From: Lachnospiraceae bacterium
GTDB lineage: Bacteria > Bacillota > Clostridia > Lachnospirales > Lachnospiraceae
Assembly (NCBI GenBank): GCA_017455525.1
Contig: JAFTAP010000060.1
Location: 39,233 to 103,232 of the forward strand
Direction of reading: 5' to 3'
DNA length: 64,000 nt
Under the pieces are notes generated by a model. It saw nothing but the letters and a program-made list of their open reading frames with translations. It ran no database searches and was not told the DNA's origin. The position numbers and the translations under genes are program-made. Shown here piece by piece: positions 16,688 through 24,769 of the stretch. Positions within the stretch are counted from its first letter, which is position 1, and the number at the start of each line of letters is the position of its first letter.

Positions 16688-18139
16688 TTATTTGAATAAA
16701 TTCACCACAAGCCTCACTCCGTACTTGCAGTAATTAAGGAATACGGACGGCTGCTTCACGCACTCGCCCATCTTATGCGCTATATACTTGGGACGAAGGT
16801 AGAATCCAAGGATTATCTTCCTGCGAAGCTTCTCCACTTCCTCTATCGTAAGATACTTCGTACCCGTCATACTTGAATGGAAGAAATCACTTCCCAAGAC
16901 ATTCTTTGCAAGCAGGTTCTCCTCTTTACAGGTCTCATAAAGAGGCGTGCCATAATAAGGAAGAGCCATCTTAACCTCGACGAAATCGGGATCTGCTTTG
17001 TGTATAAGCCTCTTTGTCTGCATGATATGTCCCTTGTTTTCCCAAGGGAAGCCAATTACGAAGAAGCCCCAGAAGGGAAGCCCTACCTCATGACACCATC
17101 TTGCGGCCTGCAGATTCTGTTCCACCGTAGCTCCCTTTCGTATCTTCTTAAGTATCTCGTCACTTCCAGACTCAAAGCCGAAGGCCACCATGAAGCAACC
17201 TGCCTTCTTCATAAGCTCAAGCGTCTCTTTCTTGAGAGGATTCACCCGTGAATTCGCCGTGAAGTGTATGTTGCCGTATAGAGGTGATTCAATTATCATA
17301 TTGCAGAGCTTCTTAACCCACTCAGCATTTATCGTGAAGGTGTCCGCCTTAAAGAAGAAATCCTTTATACCGAACTTCTCATAGCACTCGGTAAGCTCCT
17401 CCATGACATTCTCAGGACTCCGAAACCGCACGCATTTTCCCGATATCTCAGGCGTAAGGCAGAAGACGCAGCTTGAAGGACAGCCTCTTGCAGTCTGTAT
17501 CGTAGCCATCGGAGCATCCGTATCGGGTCTTGTGTAGAGGGCGTTATTCATATATTCCCTTGCAGGGAAGGGCACATCGTCAAGATCCTGTCCCCATACA
17601 TGGAACTTCGTCTGTACGAACTTACCTGCGGCATCCTTATATAGAATATTATCCACAGAAGCGATATCTCCCTCGCCCCTTAAGGCATAGTCAGTTATCC
17701 CCCCTATAGCGAAGTCCACCTCTCCGCCTATCAGATAATCAATCTTTGAAAGATCAAGCAGGTCAAGCATCTCCTGCTCAGGGGCATAGAATATCGCGCC
17801 CTTAAGCACCGTCACCGCACCGCATCTGTCCTTAAGGTCATTCATTATCTTGATGTCCTCGTAGATGCTCGTATTAGTCGTACTGAGCATCAGAAGATCA
17901 GGCTTATACTCATCGATTTCCTTATTCATCTGATCGATAGTGCAGCGCTCCGTCTGATAATCCCTTAAACGTATCTCATAGCCTTTCTTTAATAAGACCG
18001 CCGCCGCATATCCCAGATCGTTGCAGGCGCGCATCGCCTCCGCAGAGCTTCCGTCCACGGCCTGCTGGCATCTGTCCTCTCCTCGCTGATATATTTTTCC
18101 CGGCGGATAGAATAAAAGAACCTTATTTTTCTCGCTCAT
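16688..18139 (-). CDS. B12-binding-type radical SAM protein
   Basis: Residues 1-165 resemble the cobalamin-binding domain of class B radical SAM enzymes (LLFYPPG, then DLLMLSTTNTSIYED). Residues 215-400 hold the radical SAM core with the iron-sulfur motif ARGCPSSCVFC and downstream GFESGSDEILKKIRKG. The C-terminal 80 residues are basic and could touch a membrane. Relatives perform methylations or rearrangements of lipids, bacteriochlorophyll and natural products. Neighbours (UbiA prenyltransferase upstream, HAD phosphatase downstream) suggest lipid or isoprenoid modification. The product is unknown. Confidence 0.85.
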   Translation of the reverse strand: MSEKNKVLLFYPPGKIYQRGEDRCQQAVDGSSAEAMRACNDLGYAAAVLLKKGYEIRLRDYQTERCTIDQMNKEIDEYKPDLLMLSTTNTSIYEDIKIMNDLKDRCGAVTVLKGAIFYAPEQEMLDLLDLSKIDYLIGGEVDFAIGGITDYALRGEGDIASVDNILYKDAAGKFVQTKFHVWGQDLDDVPFPAREYMNNALYTRPDTDAPMATIQTARGCPSSCVFCLTPEISGKCVRFRSPENVMEELTECYEKFGIKDFFFKADTFTINAEWVKKLCNMIIESPLYGNIHFTANSRVNPLKKETLELMKKAGCFMVAFGFESGSDEILKKIRKGATVEQNLQAARWCHEVGLPFWGFFVIGFPWENKGHIMQTKRLIHKADPDFVEVKMALPYYGTPLYETCKEENLLAKNVLGSDFFHSSMTGTKYLTIEEVEKLRRKIILGFYLRPKYIAHKMGECVKQPSVFLNYCKYGVRLVVNLFK

Positions 18140-18150
18140 GTTAATATTTC

Positions 18151-18197
18151 CCCCTCTAATAACACCAGTTTAATACCGGACTCCGTCCGTTCGGAGC
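18151..18197 (-). repeat. Structured leader element, family B copy 3 (3' part only)
   Basis: The whole UbiA to radical SAM gap matches the 3' half of the element before nusA. Read on the minus strand, CGAACGGAC is flanked by CTC/GAG here and CTG/CAG there. It is followed by AGTC, a T/A-rich stem-loop (TATTAA with TTATTA) and AGAGGGGG as the ribosome site of the radical SAM gene. The large 5' hairpin of copies 1 and 2 is absent. Confidence 0.55.
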
Positions 18198-19126
18198 TAT
18201 ATCTCAATAAGGAAAGGCTCCTGGAAAAGCTTCAGCGCCGGTATGTCAACGACGGTGAGTACCACGAAAATAATCACTATCAGAAGCACGAAAGCCATAA
18301 GCTTCTTCTCCTTATAAAGCTTCTCCGGCTTCTGTACCGCCGAGTCATCCTTAAAGGCAATATAAAGATAGTAACAAAAAAGCAGGAACAAGAACGGCAT
18401 CGCAAGCACGTACTCTATACGATACTTCACGAGGAAAAGCCCCATGCAGAAGGTCGAGCAGAAAGCATAAAACATGCTTGAGCAAAGAAGCGTCTGCTCA
18501 GTATATGCCTCAAAGGACTTCCTGTATAATCCCGCAGTCTTATGATCACCTATCATGCGGTACTCCGCAAAGCGCTTTATCCCCATAAGGAAAGCGCCAC
18601 CCATCCAATAGCCTAACAGTATGCTTCCCGGAGGAACCGACACATCAGTCACTATGAACCACCCAAGAAGAAGTCTTATCATATTATTCACGGACTCCGT
18701 GATGACATCCAGAAAAGGTATGTCCTTAGTACGGATTGGCTTCACGTTATAAAGTATACCCATGACAAGAAGCCATATTTCCACAATAAGGAAGCCCATA
18801 TTTATCAACAAAGACAGAGCAAGCCCTATTACAGCAAGAACGACATATTCAACCATGATCAGAGAAAACTTCATGTTCTCTGAGACTACCGGTCTGTACT
18901 TCTTAGTCGGATGATACTTATCAAACTCAGCATCAAGCCACTCATTTATGACATAATTGGCGGAGGCTATCATACAAGTAGCTATGAAGCCTACGATGAA
19001 CCTGAATATAAGCTCCCCCATCGGCGGCATATCAACAAGAAGGAAGCCTACCGCAAGACCCGGTATTATGAATAAATTCTTGACCCAGTGATCGGGTCTT
19101 GCTATCTTAATATAATTTTTCAACAT
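18197..19126 (-). CDS. UbiA-family prenyltransferase, decaprenyl-phosphate phosphoribosyltransferase-like
   Basis: The 309-residue integral membrane protein has about eight or nine hydrophobic segments. The opening ARPDHWVKNLFIIPG, the first metal motif NYVINEWLDAEFDKYHPTKK with YRPV after it, and the second region DVITESVNNMIR resemble the branch of UbiA enzymes that transfers phosphoribosyl from PRPP to polyprenyl phosphate. In mycobacteria this feeds arabinan synthesis; in Firmicutes the role is less clear. It is followed by a radical SAM protein and a HAD phosphatase, and preceded by a DUF308 protein with one base between them. Confidence 0.85.
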   Translation of the reverse strand: MLKNYIKIARPDHWVKNLFIIPGLAVGFLLVDMPPMGELIFRFIVGFIATCMIASANYVINEWLDAEFDKYHPTKKYRPVVSENMKFSLIMVEYVVLAVIGLALSLLINMGFLIVEIWLLVMGILYNVKPIRTKDIPFLDVITESVNNMIRLLLGWFIVTDVSVPPGSILLGYWMGGAFLMGIKRFAEYRMIGDHKTAGLYRKSFEAYTEQTLLCSSMFYAFCSTFCMGLFLVKYRIEYVLAMPFLFLLFCYYLYIAFKDDSAVQKPEKLYKEKKLMAFVLLIVIIFVVLTVVDIPALKLFQEPFLIEI

Positions 19127-19127
19127 A

Positions 19128-19625
19128 TCACACCCTGTTAACTATCCTCATTATAAGTGTTGACACGCCATTGTAAACAAAGACCAATCCGATTATCGTA
19201 ACGAGCAAGTCAGCTGTCCCATTAAGATTCAGCAGTATAACTACTCCCAGTATAACGGTTATGATCGCCAGTATCAGTGAAACAAACCACCTGGAAGCCC
19301 CCGCCTTCTTAGCATTAAAGGAATTTGTTATATTGAATACCCCCGTAGCCAGTATCACTACTCCCATTATCAGCGGAAGTATTGATTTTATAAGATTCGG
19401 AGACGCGAGGCAGACTATGCCCGCAACCACGGACACGACGGCTCCTGTCATAGTGTACGCCATGTATAAGCCCTGTCCCCTGATGCCCATGAATATGCCT
19501 GTCGCTCCTGCCACGAGCAGTATCACTCCTATCACCTTTATAGCTATATCCATCGTAGTCCCCGGAAATAAGATCAGCACCACGCCGATAGCTATCATAA
19601 TTATATCCCAAAGTATGTTCTTCAT
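19128..19625 (-). CDS. DUF308 / HdeD-like membrane protein
   Basis: The 165-residue protein consists of about six short hydrophobic helices separated by small loops (for example IIMIAIGVVLILFPG, ILLVAGATGIFMGIRG, IITVILGVVILLNL). This is the repeat pattern of DUF308/HdeD proteins. The function is poorly known; HdeD is linked to acid resistance in Escherichia coli. The end abuts the UbiA-family gene, so they may be co-transcribed. The family C hairpin lies just upstream. Confidence 0.8.
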   Translation of the reverse strand: MKNILWDIIMIAIGVVLILFPGTTMDIAIKVIGVILLVAGATGIFMGIRGQGLYMAYTMTGAVVSVVAGIVCLASPNLIKSILPLIMGVVILATGVFNITNSFNAKKAGASRWFVSLILAIITVILGVVILLNLNGTADLLVTIIGLVFVYNGVSTLIMRIVNRV

Positions 19626-19645
19626 CTCAAAACTCTCCCTTATTT

Positions 19646-19683
19646 GTCATAAGGGGTACCGCTTGCGGTGGATTCCTTATGAC
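19646..19683. repeat. Hairpin element, family C copy 2
   Basis: The 38-nt hairpin lies between azlD and the DUF308 gene. Outer arms are GTCATAAGG (19646-19654) and CCTTATGAC (19675-19683); the inner stem is CCGC and GCGG around TT. It matches the element at 1345-1388 in flanks and fold with compensating stem changes. No T-tract follows on either strand, so a simple terminator is unlikely. Confidence 0.6.
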
Positions 19684-19719
19684 GGTCTACTGTTTTCATA
19701 ATTGACTTTACACTTCCAC

Positions 19720-20031
19720 TCAGATAAAAATAAACTCACTTAAGAATACCGCAACACAGGCACAGATTGCAACCGTAAAGAGATCTCCTCCTATAAGTGC
19801 CACGATAATTCCTGCCGCAAGCGCAATAGCTCCCGACCATATAGACGACGTAGCAGTAAGTATCGCAGGAAAGGTCATCACGGCAAGAGTCACGTAAGGC
19901 ACATAATAAAGGAAGGACTTCACCCATTTATTCTTTATCTCCTTCCTGAAGATAAGAAAAGGAGTGACCCTTATAGCATAGACAGTAAGGATCATGATTA
20001 TAAGAGATAAATAAACCCGCCTGCCGTACAT
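19720..20031 (-). CDS. azlD: Branched-chain amino acid exporter small subunit AzlD
   Basis: The 103-residue protein has three or four membrane segments and the AzlD pattern: an N-terminal TVYAIRVTPFLIFRKE, then VTLAVMTFPAIL and a glycine-rich last helix. With AzlC it forms a branched-chain amino acid exporter (azaleucine resistance in Bacillus). It directly follows azlC with no spacer, as is usual for the pair. Confidence 0.9.
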   Translation of the reverse strand: MYGRRVYLSLIIMILTVYAIRVTPFLIFRKEIKNKWVKSFLYYVPYVTLAVMTFPAILTATSSIWSGAIALAAGIIVALIGGDLFTVAICACVAVFLSEFIFI

Positions 20032-20733
20032 CTATCTCTCCTCAGTCACAGGCTTTATATATGCTGCAATCCCTGAGATCACAACCGTAAGGATTATTAT
20101 CCTGAAGCCCTCGGATATGTCAGACAGCATCGGAGCCTTGGTAAATATGAAGCTCGCCACCATCGCTATGATCACAAGCCCGGCCATGAAGTGACTTCGT
20201 CTTGCAGGTGGGATTATAATCGCAAGGAACATCCCGTAAAGCGCCACATTCATAGCGGAAGCAAGCCTCACAGGAAGCACGTCTCCCACTACGACTCCGA
20301 GCACCGTTCCGAGACACCAGCCCGCCACCGAGACAACCGCCGCACCATAAGTATAAATAGGATCAAGATGTCCATCTACAGCAGATGATATGCCGAAGAG
20401 TTCATCCGTCACGAACCATGCAAGCAGCAACCTCTTCCACATGGGAATATCGCTTGAAAGCTTCTGTGACAGCGAGCAACTCATAAGGAAGTACCTTAAG
20501 TTTATCACGAGCGTCGTGGCTATCATTTCGATAACCCCCGCAGCAGAGCCTATGAGCACTATCGCGGCATATTCTCCGGCCGATGCGAGCATCCCAAAAG
20601 ACATGAAAAAACTTTGGATGGCATCCATATTTATATTCCCCGCAGCTATGCCAAGTGTAAAAGCCACAGCCAGATAGCCCATAGCTATCGGGATTCCGTC
20701 TTTGAGTCCTTTAATGAATAATTTCATGTTCAT
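20032..20733 (-). CDS. azlC: Branched-chain amino acid exporter large subunit AzlC
   Basis: The 233-residue inner-membrane protein has the AzlC opening GLKDGIPIAMGYLAVAFTLG and the segment LINLRYFLMSCSLSQKL, followed by WFVTDELFGI. All are typical of the family. It works with AzlD downstream. Upstream, a GC-rich hairpin separates it from the CAP-domain gene, and no strong ribosome site is seen before the ATG at 20733. Confidence 0.92.
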   Translation of the reverse strand: MNMKLFIKGLKDGIPIAMGYLAVAFTLGIAAGNINMDAIQSFFMSFGMLASAGEYAAIVLIGSAAGVIEMIATTLVINLRYFLMSCSLSQKLSSDIPMWKRLLLAWFVTDELFGISSAVDGHLDPIYTYGAAVVSVAGWCLGTVLGVVVGDVLPVRLASAMNVALYGMFLAIIIPPARRSHFMAGLVIIAMVASFIFTKAPMLSDISEGFRIIILTVVISGIAAYIKPVTEER

Positions 20734-20740
20734 AATAATA

Positions 20741-20763
20741 GGGAGCCCTGCCCGGACTCCCCG
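20741..20763 (-). terminator. Hairpin between CAP-domain gene and azlC, possible weak terminator
   Basis: GGGAG (20741-20745) pairs with CTCCC (20757-20761), with further partial pairing inside. On the minus strand it is followed by TATTATT rather than a run of T, so termination would be weak. It lies eight bases before the azlC start codon and could instead affect translation. Confidence 0.35.
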
Positions 20764-20788
20764 CTATATCCTATACGTCTACCTCTTG

Positions 20789-21343
20789 TCAGTTTGAGAA
20801 AAGATATGCTGTCGTAAGTCTCGTGCCGTCAGCGGTATTCGCTACGTTAGTCCTTATACCTACCTTAGTGAAGGAACCAAAAGTCATATTATCGTAGTGC
20901 GTAGGAGAAGCCACAAGGTTATCAAACATGACATCCGCCGCCTGCTCCTGCTCCTCCTCGGAATAATCAAACTCCGGGAAAGTCACATATGAGAGATTCT
21001 CCCCGCGCCATTTATTGGCAGGTATCATGTCACACCCCTGCGCTCCGTTAGGCCTGGTATGCGACCATTTGGTCGTAGCCTCGACGGATCTCGTCGCCGC
21101 ATAGGAATTGAGCGTCGGATCTATCGACAGGGAACCAACTCCCACGGAAGCTCTGAGAGAGTTCATCTTCTGTAACATAAGATTATTCAATATGCTCACG
21201 TTCGATGTGTTAAGCTGTGAAACACCTATCGCCTCCGTACTCTTTGCCTGTCCTTCTCTGGCCTCTGCATAACCTGCCAACGGAAGCGTAACAAGTACCA
21301 CCGCAAGTGTAAATACTGTAAATGTCCCTAAAATCTTTTTCAT
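20789..21343 (-). CDS. Secreted CAP-domain (SCP/PR1-like) protein under c-di-GMP riboswitch control
   Basis: The 184-residue protein begins MKKILGTFTVFTLAVVLVTL, a signal peptide ending near AGYAEA. A CAP domain follows (LQKMNSLRASVGVGSLSIDP, ATTKWSHTRPNG, then WRGENLSY). It is probably exported. Bacterial CAP proteins have varied, mostly unproven roles at the cell surface. An in-frame extension to 21439 would translate the riboswitch aptamer, so I place the start at 21343, where AGAAGGGGGA lies just upstream. The aptamer (21384-21454) and a strong promoter (21477-21505) precede it, so c-di-GMP should set its expression. Confidence 0.88.
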   Translation of the reverse strand: MKKILGTFTVFTLAVVLVTLPLAGYAEAREGQAKSTEAIGVSQLNTSNVSILNNLMLQKMNSLRASVGVGSLSIDPTLNSYAATRSVEATTKWSHTRPNGAQGCDMIPANKWRGENLSYVTFPEFDYSEEEQEQAADVMFDNLVASPTHYDNMTFGSFTKVGIRTNVANTADGTRLTTAYLFSN

Positions 21344-21383
21344 GATGTCCCCCTTCTTCATCCATGAAGAACCGAACCTACAT

Positions 21384-21454
21384 GGCAACTGGCTGTCTGC
21401 CTCACCGTCAGACCCTTTAGTTTTGCGTCCCTGCCTCACGACAGGTTTGCCAAT
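21384..21454 (-). promoter_or_regulatory. Class I cyclic di-GMP riboswitch (GEMM-I)
   Basis: Read on the minus strand the region contains the GEMM-I landmarks in order. The P1 arm GGCAA is followed by AACC, a short hairpin capped by a GNRA-like loop (CGTGAGG context), GGGACGCAAA, AAAGGGTCTG, a second hairpin CTG...CAG, AGCC and the closing TTGCC. Downstream, TTCTTCAT pairs with ATGAAGAA, and that second arm runs into the ribosome site AGAAGGGGG of the CAP gene. This suggests control of translation, by inference; whether c-di-GMP switches expression on or off cannot be read here. Confidence 0.9.
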
Positions 21455-21476
21455 ATCTTGTGTCTAGCTACTAACT

Positions 21477-21505
21477 AATATAAAGCCTAAATCTTTTTAA
21501 GTCAA
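21477..21505 (-). promoter_or_regulatory. Sigma-A promoter of the riboswitch / CAP transcript
   Basis: On the minus strand TTGACT (21500-21505) and TATATT (21477-21482) are separated by exactly 17 bases. Transcription would begin about 15 bases before the aptamer. Confidence 0.75.
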
Positions 21506-21591
21506 CAGGATTTGTTGTACTTATTTGAGAACATTAGTTCGATTAACATAAAATATCTAACAGTAAACCACTATATATCGAAAAGTCCGAC

Positions 21592-23010
21592 TCACTCTCT
21601 TCCGTCCCAGCAATAGGTACATAGCTTATCCTTATCTATCCCGCAGGCATCCAGCATATCGTCAAGCCTGTTAAAGCTCAGAGAAGTAAATCCCAGCTGC
21701 TTCCTTATGTCCTCGACCATCTTCTTATACCTGTCAGAATCAGGGTTCGCATAGTCGTCGAGCACCGCTCGCTCGACCTCCTGCCCCTCTTCCTTATTCA
21801 CCATGCGCCTGGCTATAAGCTCCATCTCGGATGTGGAACGGGAAAAATTGATATATTTACAGCCAAACATTATGGGCGGACAGGCAGGGCGCACATGCAC
21901 CTCCTTGGCTCCCGAATTATATAAAAACTGCGTCGTCTCCCTAAGCTGCGTCCCGCGCACTATCGAATCATCTATTAAAAGTATCCTGTTGCCGTCTATA
22001 AGCTCATGCACCGGTATCAGCTTCATGCGGGCTATCATGTCTCGTCTCGACTGTATCGTAGGCATGAAGGACCTCGGCCAGGTAGGCGTGTATTTGATAA
22101 AGGGTCTCGAAAAAGGCACTCCCGATTCATTAGCATAACCGACCGCATGAGCCGTTCCCGAATCAGGAACTCCGGCGACTATGTCAATATCCGATCTTGT
22201 CATCATATCCCTGTCCGCCATATGCTGACCGCAGCGGTATCTCATCTCCTCGACCGACACGCCCTCATAGCCTGACGACGGATATCCGTAATAAACCCAG
22301 AGGAACGTGCATATCTTCATATAATCTCCCGGTCGCACTAGAGTCCTCACCTCTTCCGGCGTTATGATCACGACCTCTCCCGGACCCAATTCCTTATGAT
22401 CCCTGTAACCCATATTCAGATATGCGAACTTCTCAAAGGAAGCGCAGAAGCCCTCATCCTTCACTCCGATAGTGAGCGGAGTCCTTCCCAGCTTGTCCCT
22501 TGCGCAGTATATCCCGCCGGCAGTAAGGAGCAGCATCGTCATAGAGCCGTCTATCGTATCCTGCGCATATTTTATGCCGTCTATGATATTATCCTTCTGA
22601 TTAATAAGAGCAGCGACCAGCTCCGTGGCGTTTATCGAGCCTCCGCTCATCTCAAGGAAATGCGTACCTGAGGTCTTTATCACTTCCTCGGACAGCTCGT
22701 CGATATTATTTATCTTACCGACCGTCGTTATCGCATAAGTGCCATGATGCGACCTGACTATAAGAGGCTGCGGCTCATAATCGGATATGCAGCCTATCCC
22801 GATATTCCCCTTCATCTCATGGAAATCAGACTCAAACTTCGTCCTGAACGGAGAATTCTCTATATTATGTATCGCACGGTTAAAGCCCTCCTTGCTGTCA
22901 AAGACCGCCATTCCCGCACGCCTCGTCCCAAGATGCGAATGGTAATCGGTTCCGAAATAAAGGTCGAACACGCAATCATTCTTTAATGCAGCCGCAAAAA
23001 ATCCGCCCAT
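21592..23010 (-). CDS. PurF-like amidophosphoribosyltransferase homologue lacking the catalytic N-terminal cysteine
   Basis: The 472-residue protein aligns end to end with PurF. The glutaminase-like half is residues 1-230, and the phosphoribosyltransferase half has the PRPP loop RILLIDDSIVRGTQLRET. Authentic PurF starts with Cys after Met processing; here the N-terminus is MGGFFAAALKNDC, with Gly at that place and no Cys in the first ten residues. The HRGQEG-type loop is also replaced (SHLGTRRAG). Glutamine hydrolysis is therefore doubtful, and a changed role or use of free ammonia is possible. It follows metA with one base between. No other purine genes are near. Confidence 0.82.
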   Translation of the reverse strand: MGGFFAAALKNDCVFDLYFGTDYHSHLGTRRAGMAVFDSKEGFNRAIHNIENSPFRTKFESDFHEMKGNIGIGCISDYEPQPLIVRSHHGTYAITTVGKINNIDELSEEVIKTSGTHFLEMSGGSINATELVAALINQKDNIIDGIKYAQDTIDGSMTMLLLTAGGIYCARDKLGRTPLTIGVKDEGFCASFEKFAYLNMGYRDHKELGPGEVVIITPEEVRTLVRPGDYMKICTFLWVYYGYPSSGYEGVSVEEMRYRCGQHMADRDMMTRSDIDIVAGVPDSGTAHAVGYANESGVPFSRPFIKYTPTWPRSFMPTIQSRRDMIARMKLIPVHELIDGNRILLIDDSIVRGTQLRETTQFLYNSGAKEVHVRPACPPIMFGCKYINFSRSTSEMELIARRMVNKEEGQEVERAVLDDYANPDSDRYKKMVEDIRKQLGFTSLSFNRLDDMLDACGIDKDKLCTYCWDGRE

Positions 23011-23011
23011 A

Positions 23012-23965
23012 TCATTCCCCCTTAGAAATATACGTCCTGCCCTCCGTAGGTATGCCTCCTATGTCATAGGGCGTATTCTGATAAACGTAGTAATTAAGCC
23101 AGTTCGTGTATATTATGTTCGCATGGCTCCTCCATAAAAGCATCGGCTTCTTCGTCGGATCGTCATTCGGATAATAATTCACGGGAAGCGCCGTATCAAG
23201 CCCCTTCTCCCTATCGCGCCTGTATTCCATGTCAAGCGTTCTCCTGTCATATTCGGGATGCCCAAATAAAAACACCTGCCTTCCGCTTTGCGCCGTACAT
23301 AAGCAGACCCCGGCCTTATTATCTCCCTCTGCAAGCACGGTCAGCTCCCCACAGCCGTGGATGTCCTCTGCGGAAACCTCCGTATATCTTGAATGCGGAA
23401 TATAAAATAAATCGTCGAACCCCCTGACTAACGGGTCTTTCCTGTTCCTTACCCTGTGCTGGTACACGCCGAAAAGCTTTTCGTCAAAAGTACGTTTCGG
23501 CAGCCCATAGTGATAATAAAGAGCCGCCTGCGCTCCCCAGCATACATGGAAGGTTGAAGTGACATTAATCTTTGACCACTCAAATATATGCGTAAGCTCC
23601 TTCCAGTAGTCCACATCCTCATATTCCATCAGCTCCACGGGAGCTCCCGTGATTATCATGCCGTCAAAGGTCCGATCCCTCACGGCATCCCACGTAGTAT
23701 AGAACTGATTGAGGTGACTCATAGAAGCATTCTTGGACGAGTGGCTCTTGACAATCATGAATGTAACATTTATCTGCAAAGGGGTGTTGGAAAGCGACCT
23801 TAGAAGCTGAAGCTCCGTGTCTTCCTTAAGAGGCATAAGGTTAAGTATGCAGATCTCCAAAGGCCTTATGTCCTGATGCATGGAGCGCTCCGGCTCCATC
23901 GTAAATATATTCTCGTTCTCAAGTATGCTTCTCGCAGGCAGATCCTTCTGGACGCAAATGGGCAT
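23012..23965 (-). CDS. metA: Homoserine O-acyltransferase (MetA), predicted acetyl-CoA-specific
   Basis: MetA activates homoserine in methionine synthesis. The 317-residue protein has the catalytic cysteine in TFHVCWGAQAALYYHYG (Cys142), and GAPVELMEYEDVDYW with Glu at 111. In this family Glu111 goes with acetyl-CoA and Gly with succinyl-CoA, so O-acetylhomoserine is the expected product. No SAM riboswitch is present, as the gene starts 15 bases after the lipoprotein gene. The operon partners (lipoprotein, kinase, PurF-like protein) do not belong to methionine synthesis. Confidence 0.95.
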   Translation of the reverse strand: MPICVQKDLPARSILENENIFTMEPERSMHQDIRPLEICILNLMPLKEDTELQLLRSLSNTPLQINVTFMIVKSHSSKNASMSHLNQFYTTWDAVRDRTFDGMIITGAPVELMEYEDVDYWKELTHIFEWSKINVTSTFHVCWGAQAALYYHYGLPKRTFDEKLFGVYQHRVRNRKDPLVRGFDDLFYIPHSRYTEVSAEDIHGCGELTVLAEGDNKAGVCLCTAQSGRQVFLFGHPEYDRRTLDMEYRRDREKGLDTALPVNYYPNDDPTKKPMLLWRSHANIIYTNWLNYYVYQNTPYDIGGIPTEGRTYISKGE

Positions 23966-23980
23966 GTCGTTTCGTTTTCC

Positions 23981-24769
23981 TTATTCTAATTTATACTCCG
24001 GCCTTGAATCAGCAGACCTCACAATCAGGGACAGGCTCTCTATGTCTGATGCGACGCTCTCCTGTACCTCGGCTATAAGCACGGCGTCCGCAGAGCTGTA
24101 TGCGGGTACGGTTCCTTCGTACTTCGAGAGGTCATCGGGAAGTATCGTCTGCTGCACGGTATGATTCTCTCCGTTTATCTTAACCCTGAAGGTCGGTCTC
24201 ATATCTATGATGTCGCACTCCTTATCAAGACCCTCTGTATTGCTGATATTAAAGTGCATGATGAGAAGAGTATCCCCCTGTGCCGCGGTCATTCCCATAT
24301 ATACATCGTCAGCAGACACGGAACCTGATGTAGGATAAGACCTGCTGACCTCGTAGTCGGTATAATAAATATCAAACCCCGACACGCCTATAGCTTCCGC
24401 AAGCGTCATCTCCGGCTCAACATATTCCTCACCGGAACCCTCGCCCGATCCGTCTCCGGAACCATCGGAGCTCTGCTGCTCCGCATTAAGAGCCGCCTGC
24501 TCCATAGCCCTGAAGTTTTGTCTCTTTATCTCAAGATCAAGCTGCTCTCTGTATTTTCTTTTAACCTTATTTATGTCAACCAATCTCGAATCCGACTTAT
24601 CATTATGCTGGCTCACTATATCCGATGAATAATCAGCTACCCTTTTCACATCCTCATCGGAAATATCAACTCCCTCTGCTCCACAGCCTGAAAGCAGGGC
24701 AATGCTTATCACCAAGGCAGCACATCCGATATGAATATTTAATAAACTACGTAATTTCCTAATCATCAA
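23981..24769 (-). CDS. Lipoprotein with DUF5067-like C-terminal domain
   Basis: The N-terminal hydrophobic helix ends in the lipobox LLSGC (Cys near residue 29), so it is a membrane-anchored lipoprotein. A charged helical region (about 40-90) and a Gly/Ser/Glu-rich linker (about 97-115) lead to a beta-rich domain (about 120-255). That domain resembles extracellular DUF5067/immunoglobulin-like modules. Its start overlaps the sensor kinase stop by four bases, so the two are probably made together. It may be an extracytoplasmic partner of that kinase, by inference. Confidence 0.75.
   Translation of the reverse strand: MMIRKLRSLLNIHIGCAALVISIALLSGCGAEGVDISDEDVKRVADYSSDIVSQHNDKSDSRLVDINKVKRKYREQLDLEIKRQNFRAMEQAALNAEQQSSDGSGDGSGEGSGEEYVEPEMTLAEAIGVSGFDIYYTDYEVSRSYPTSGSVSADDVYMGMTAAQGDTLLIMHFNISNTEGLDKECDIIDMRPTFRVKINGENHTVQQTILPDDLSKYEGTVPAYSSADAVLIAEVQESVASDIESLSLIVRSADSRPEYKLE

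Noticed and set aside
21344-21439. N-terminal extension of the CAP-domain protein
   Set aside because: These 32 codons are the translated c-di-GMP aptamer and its downstream hairpin. The signal peptide begins at 21343.
23966-23980. SAM riboswitch before metA
   Set aside because: Only 15 bases separate metA from the preceding gene; there is no room and no such motif.
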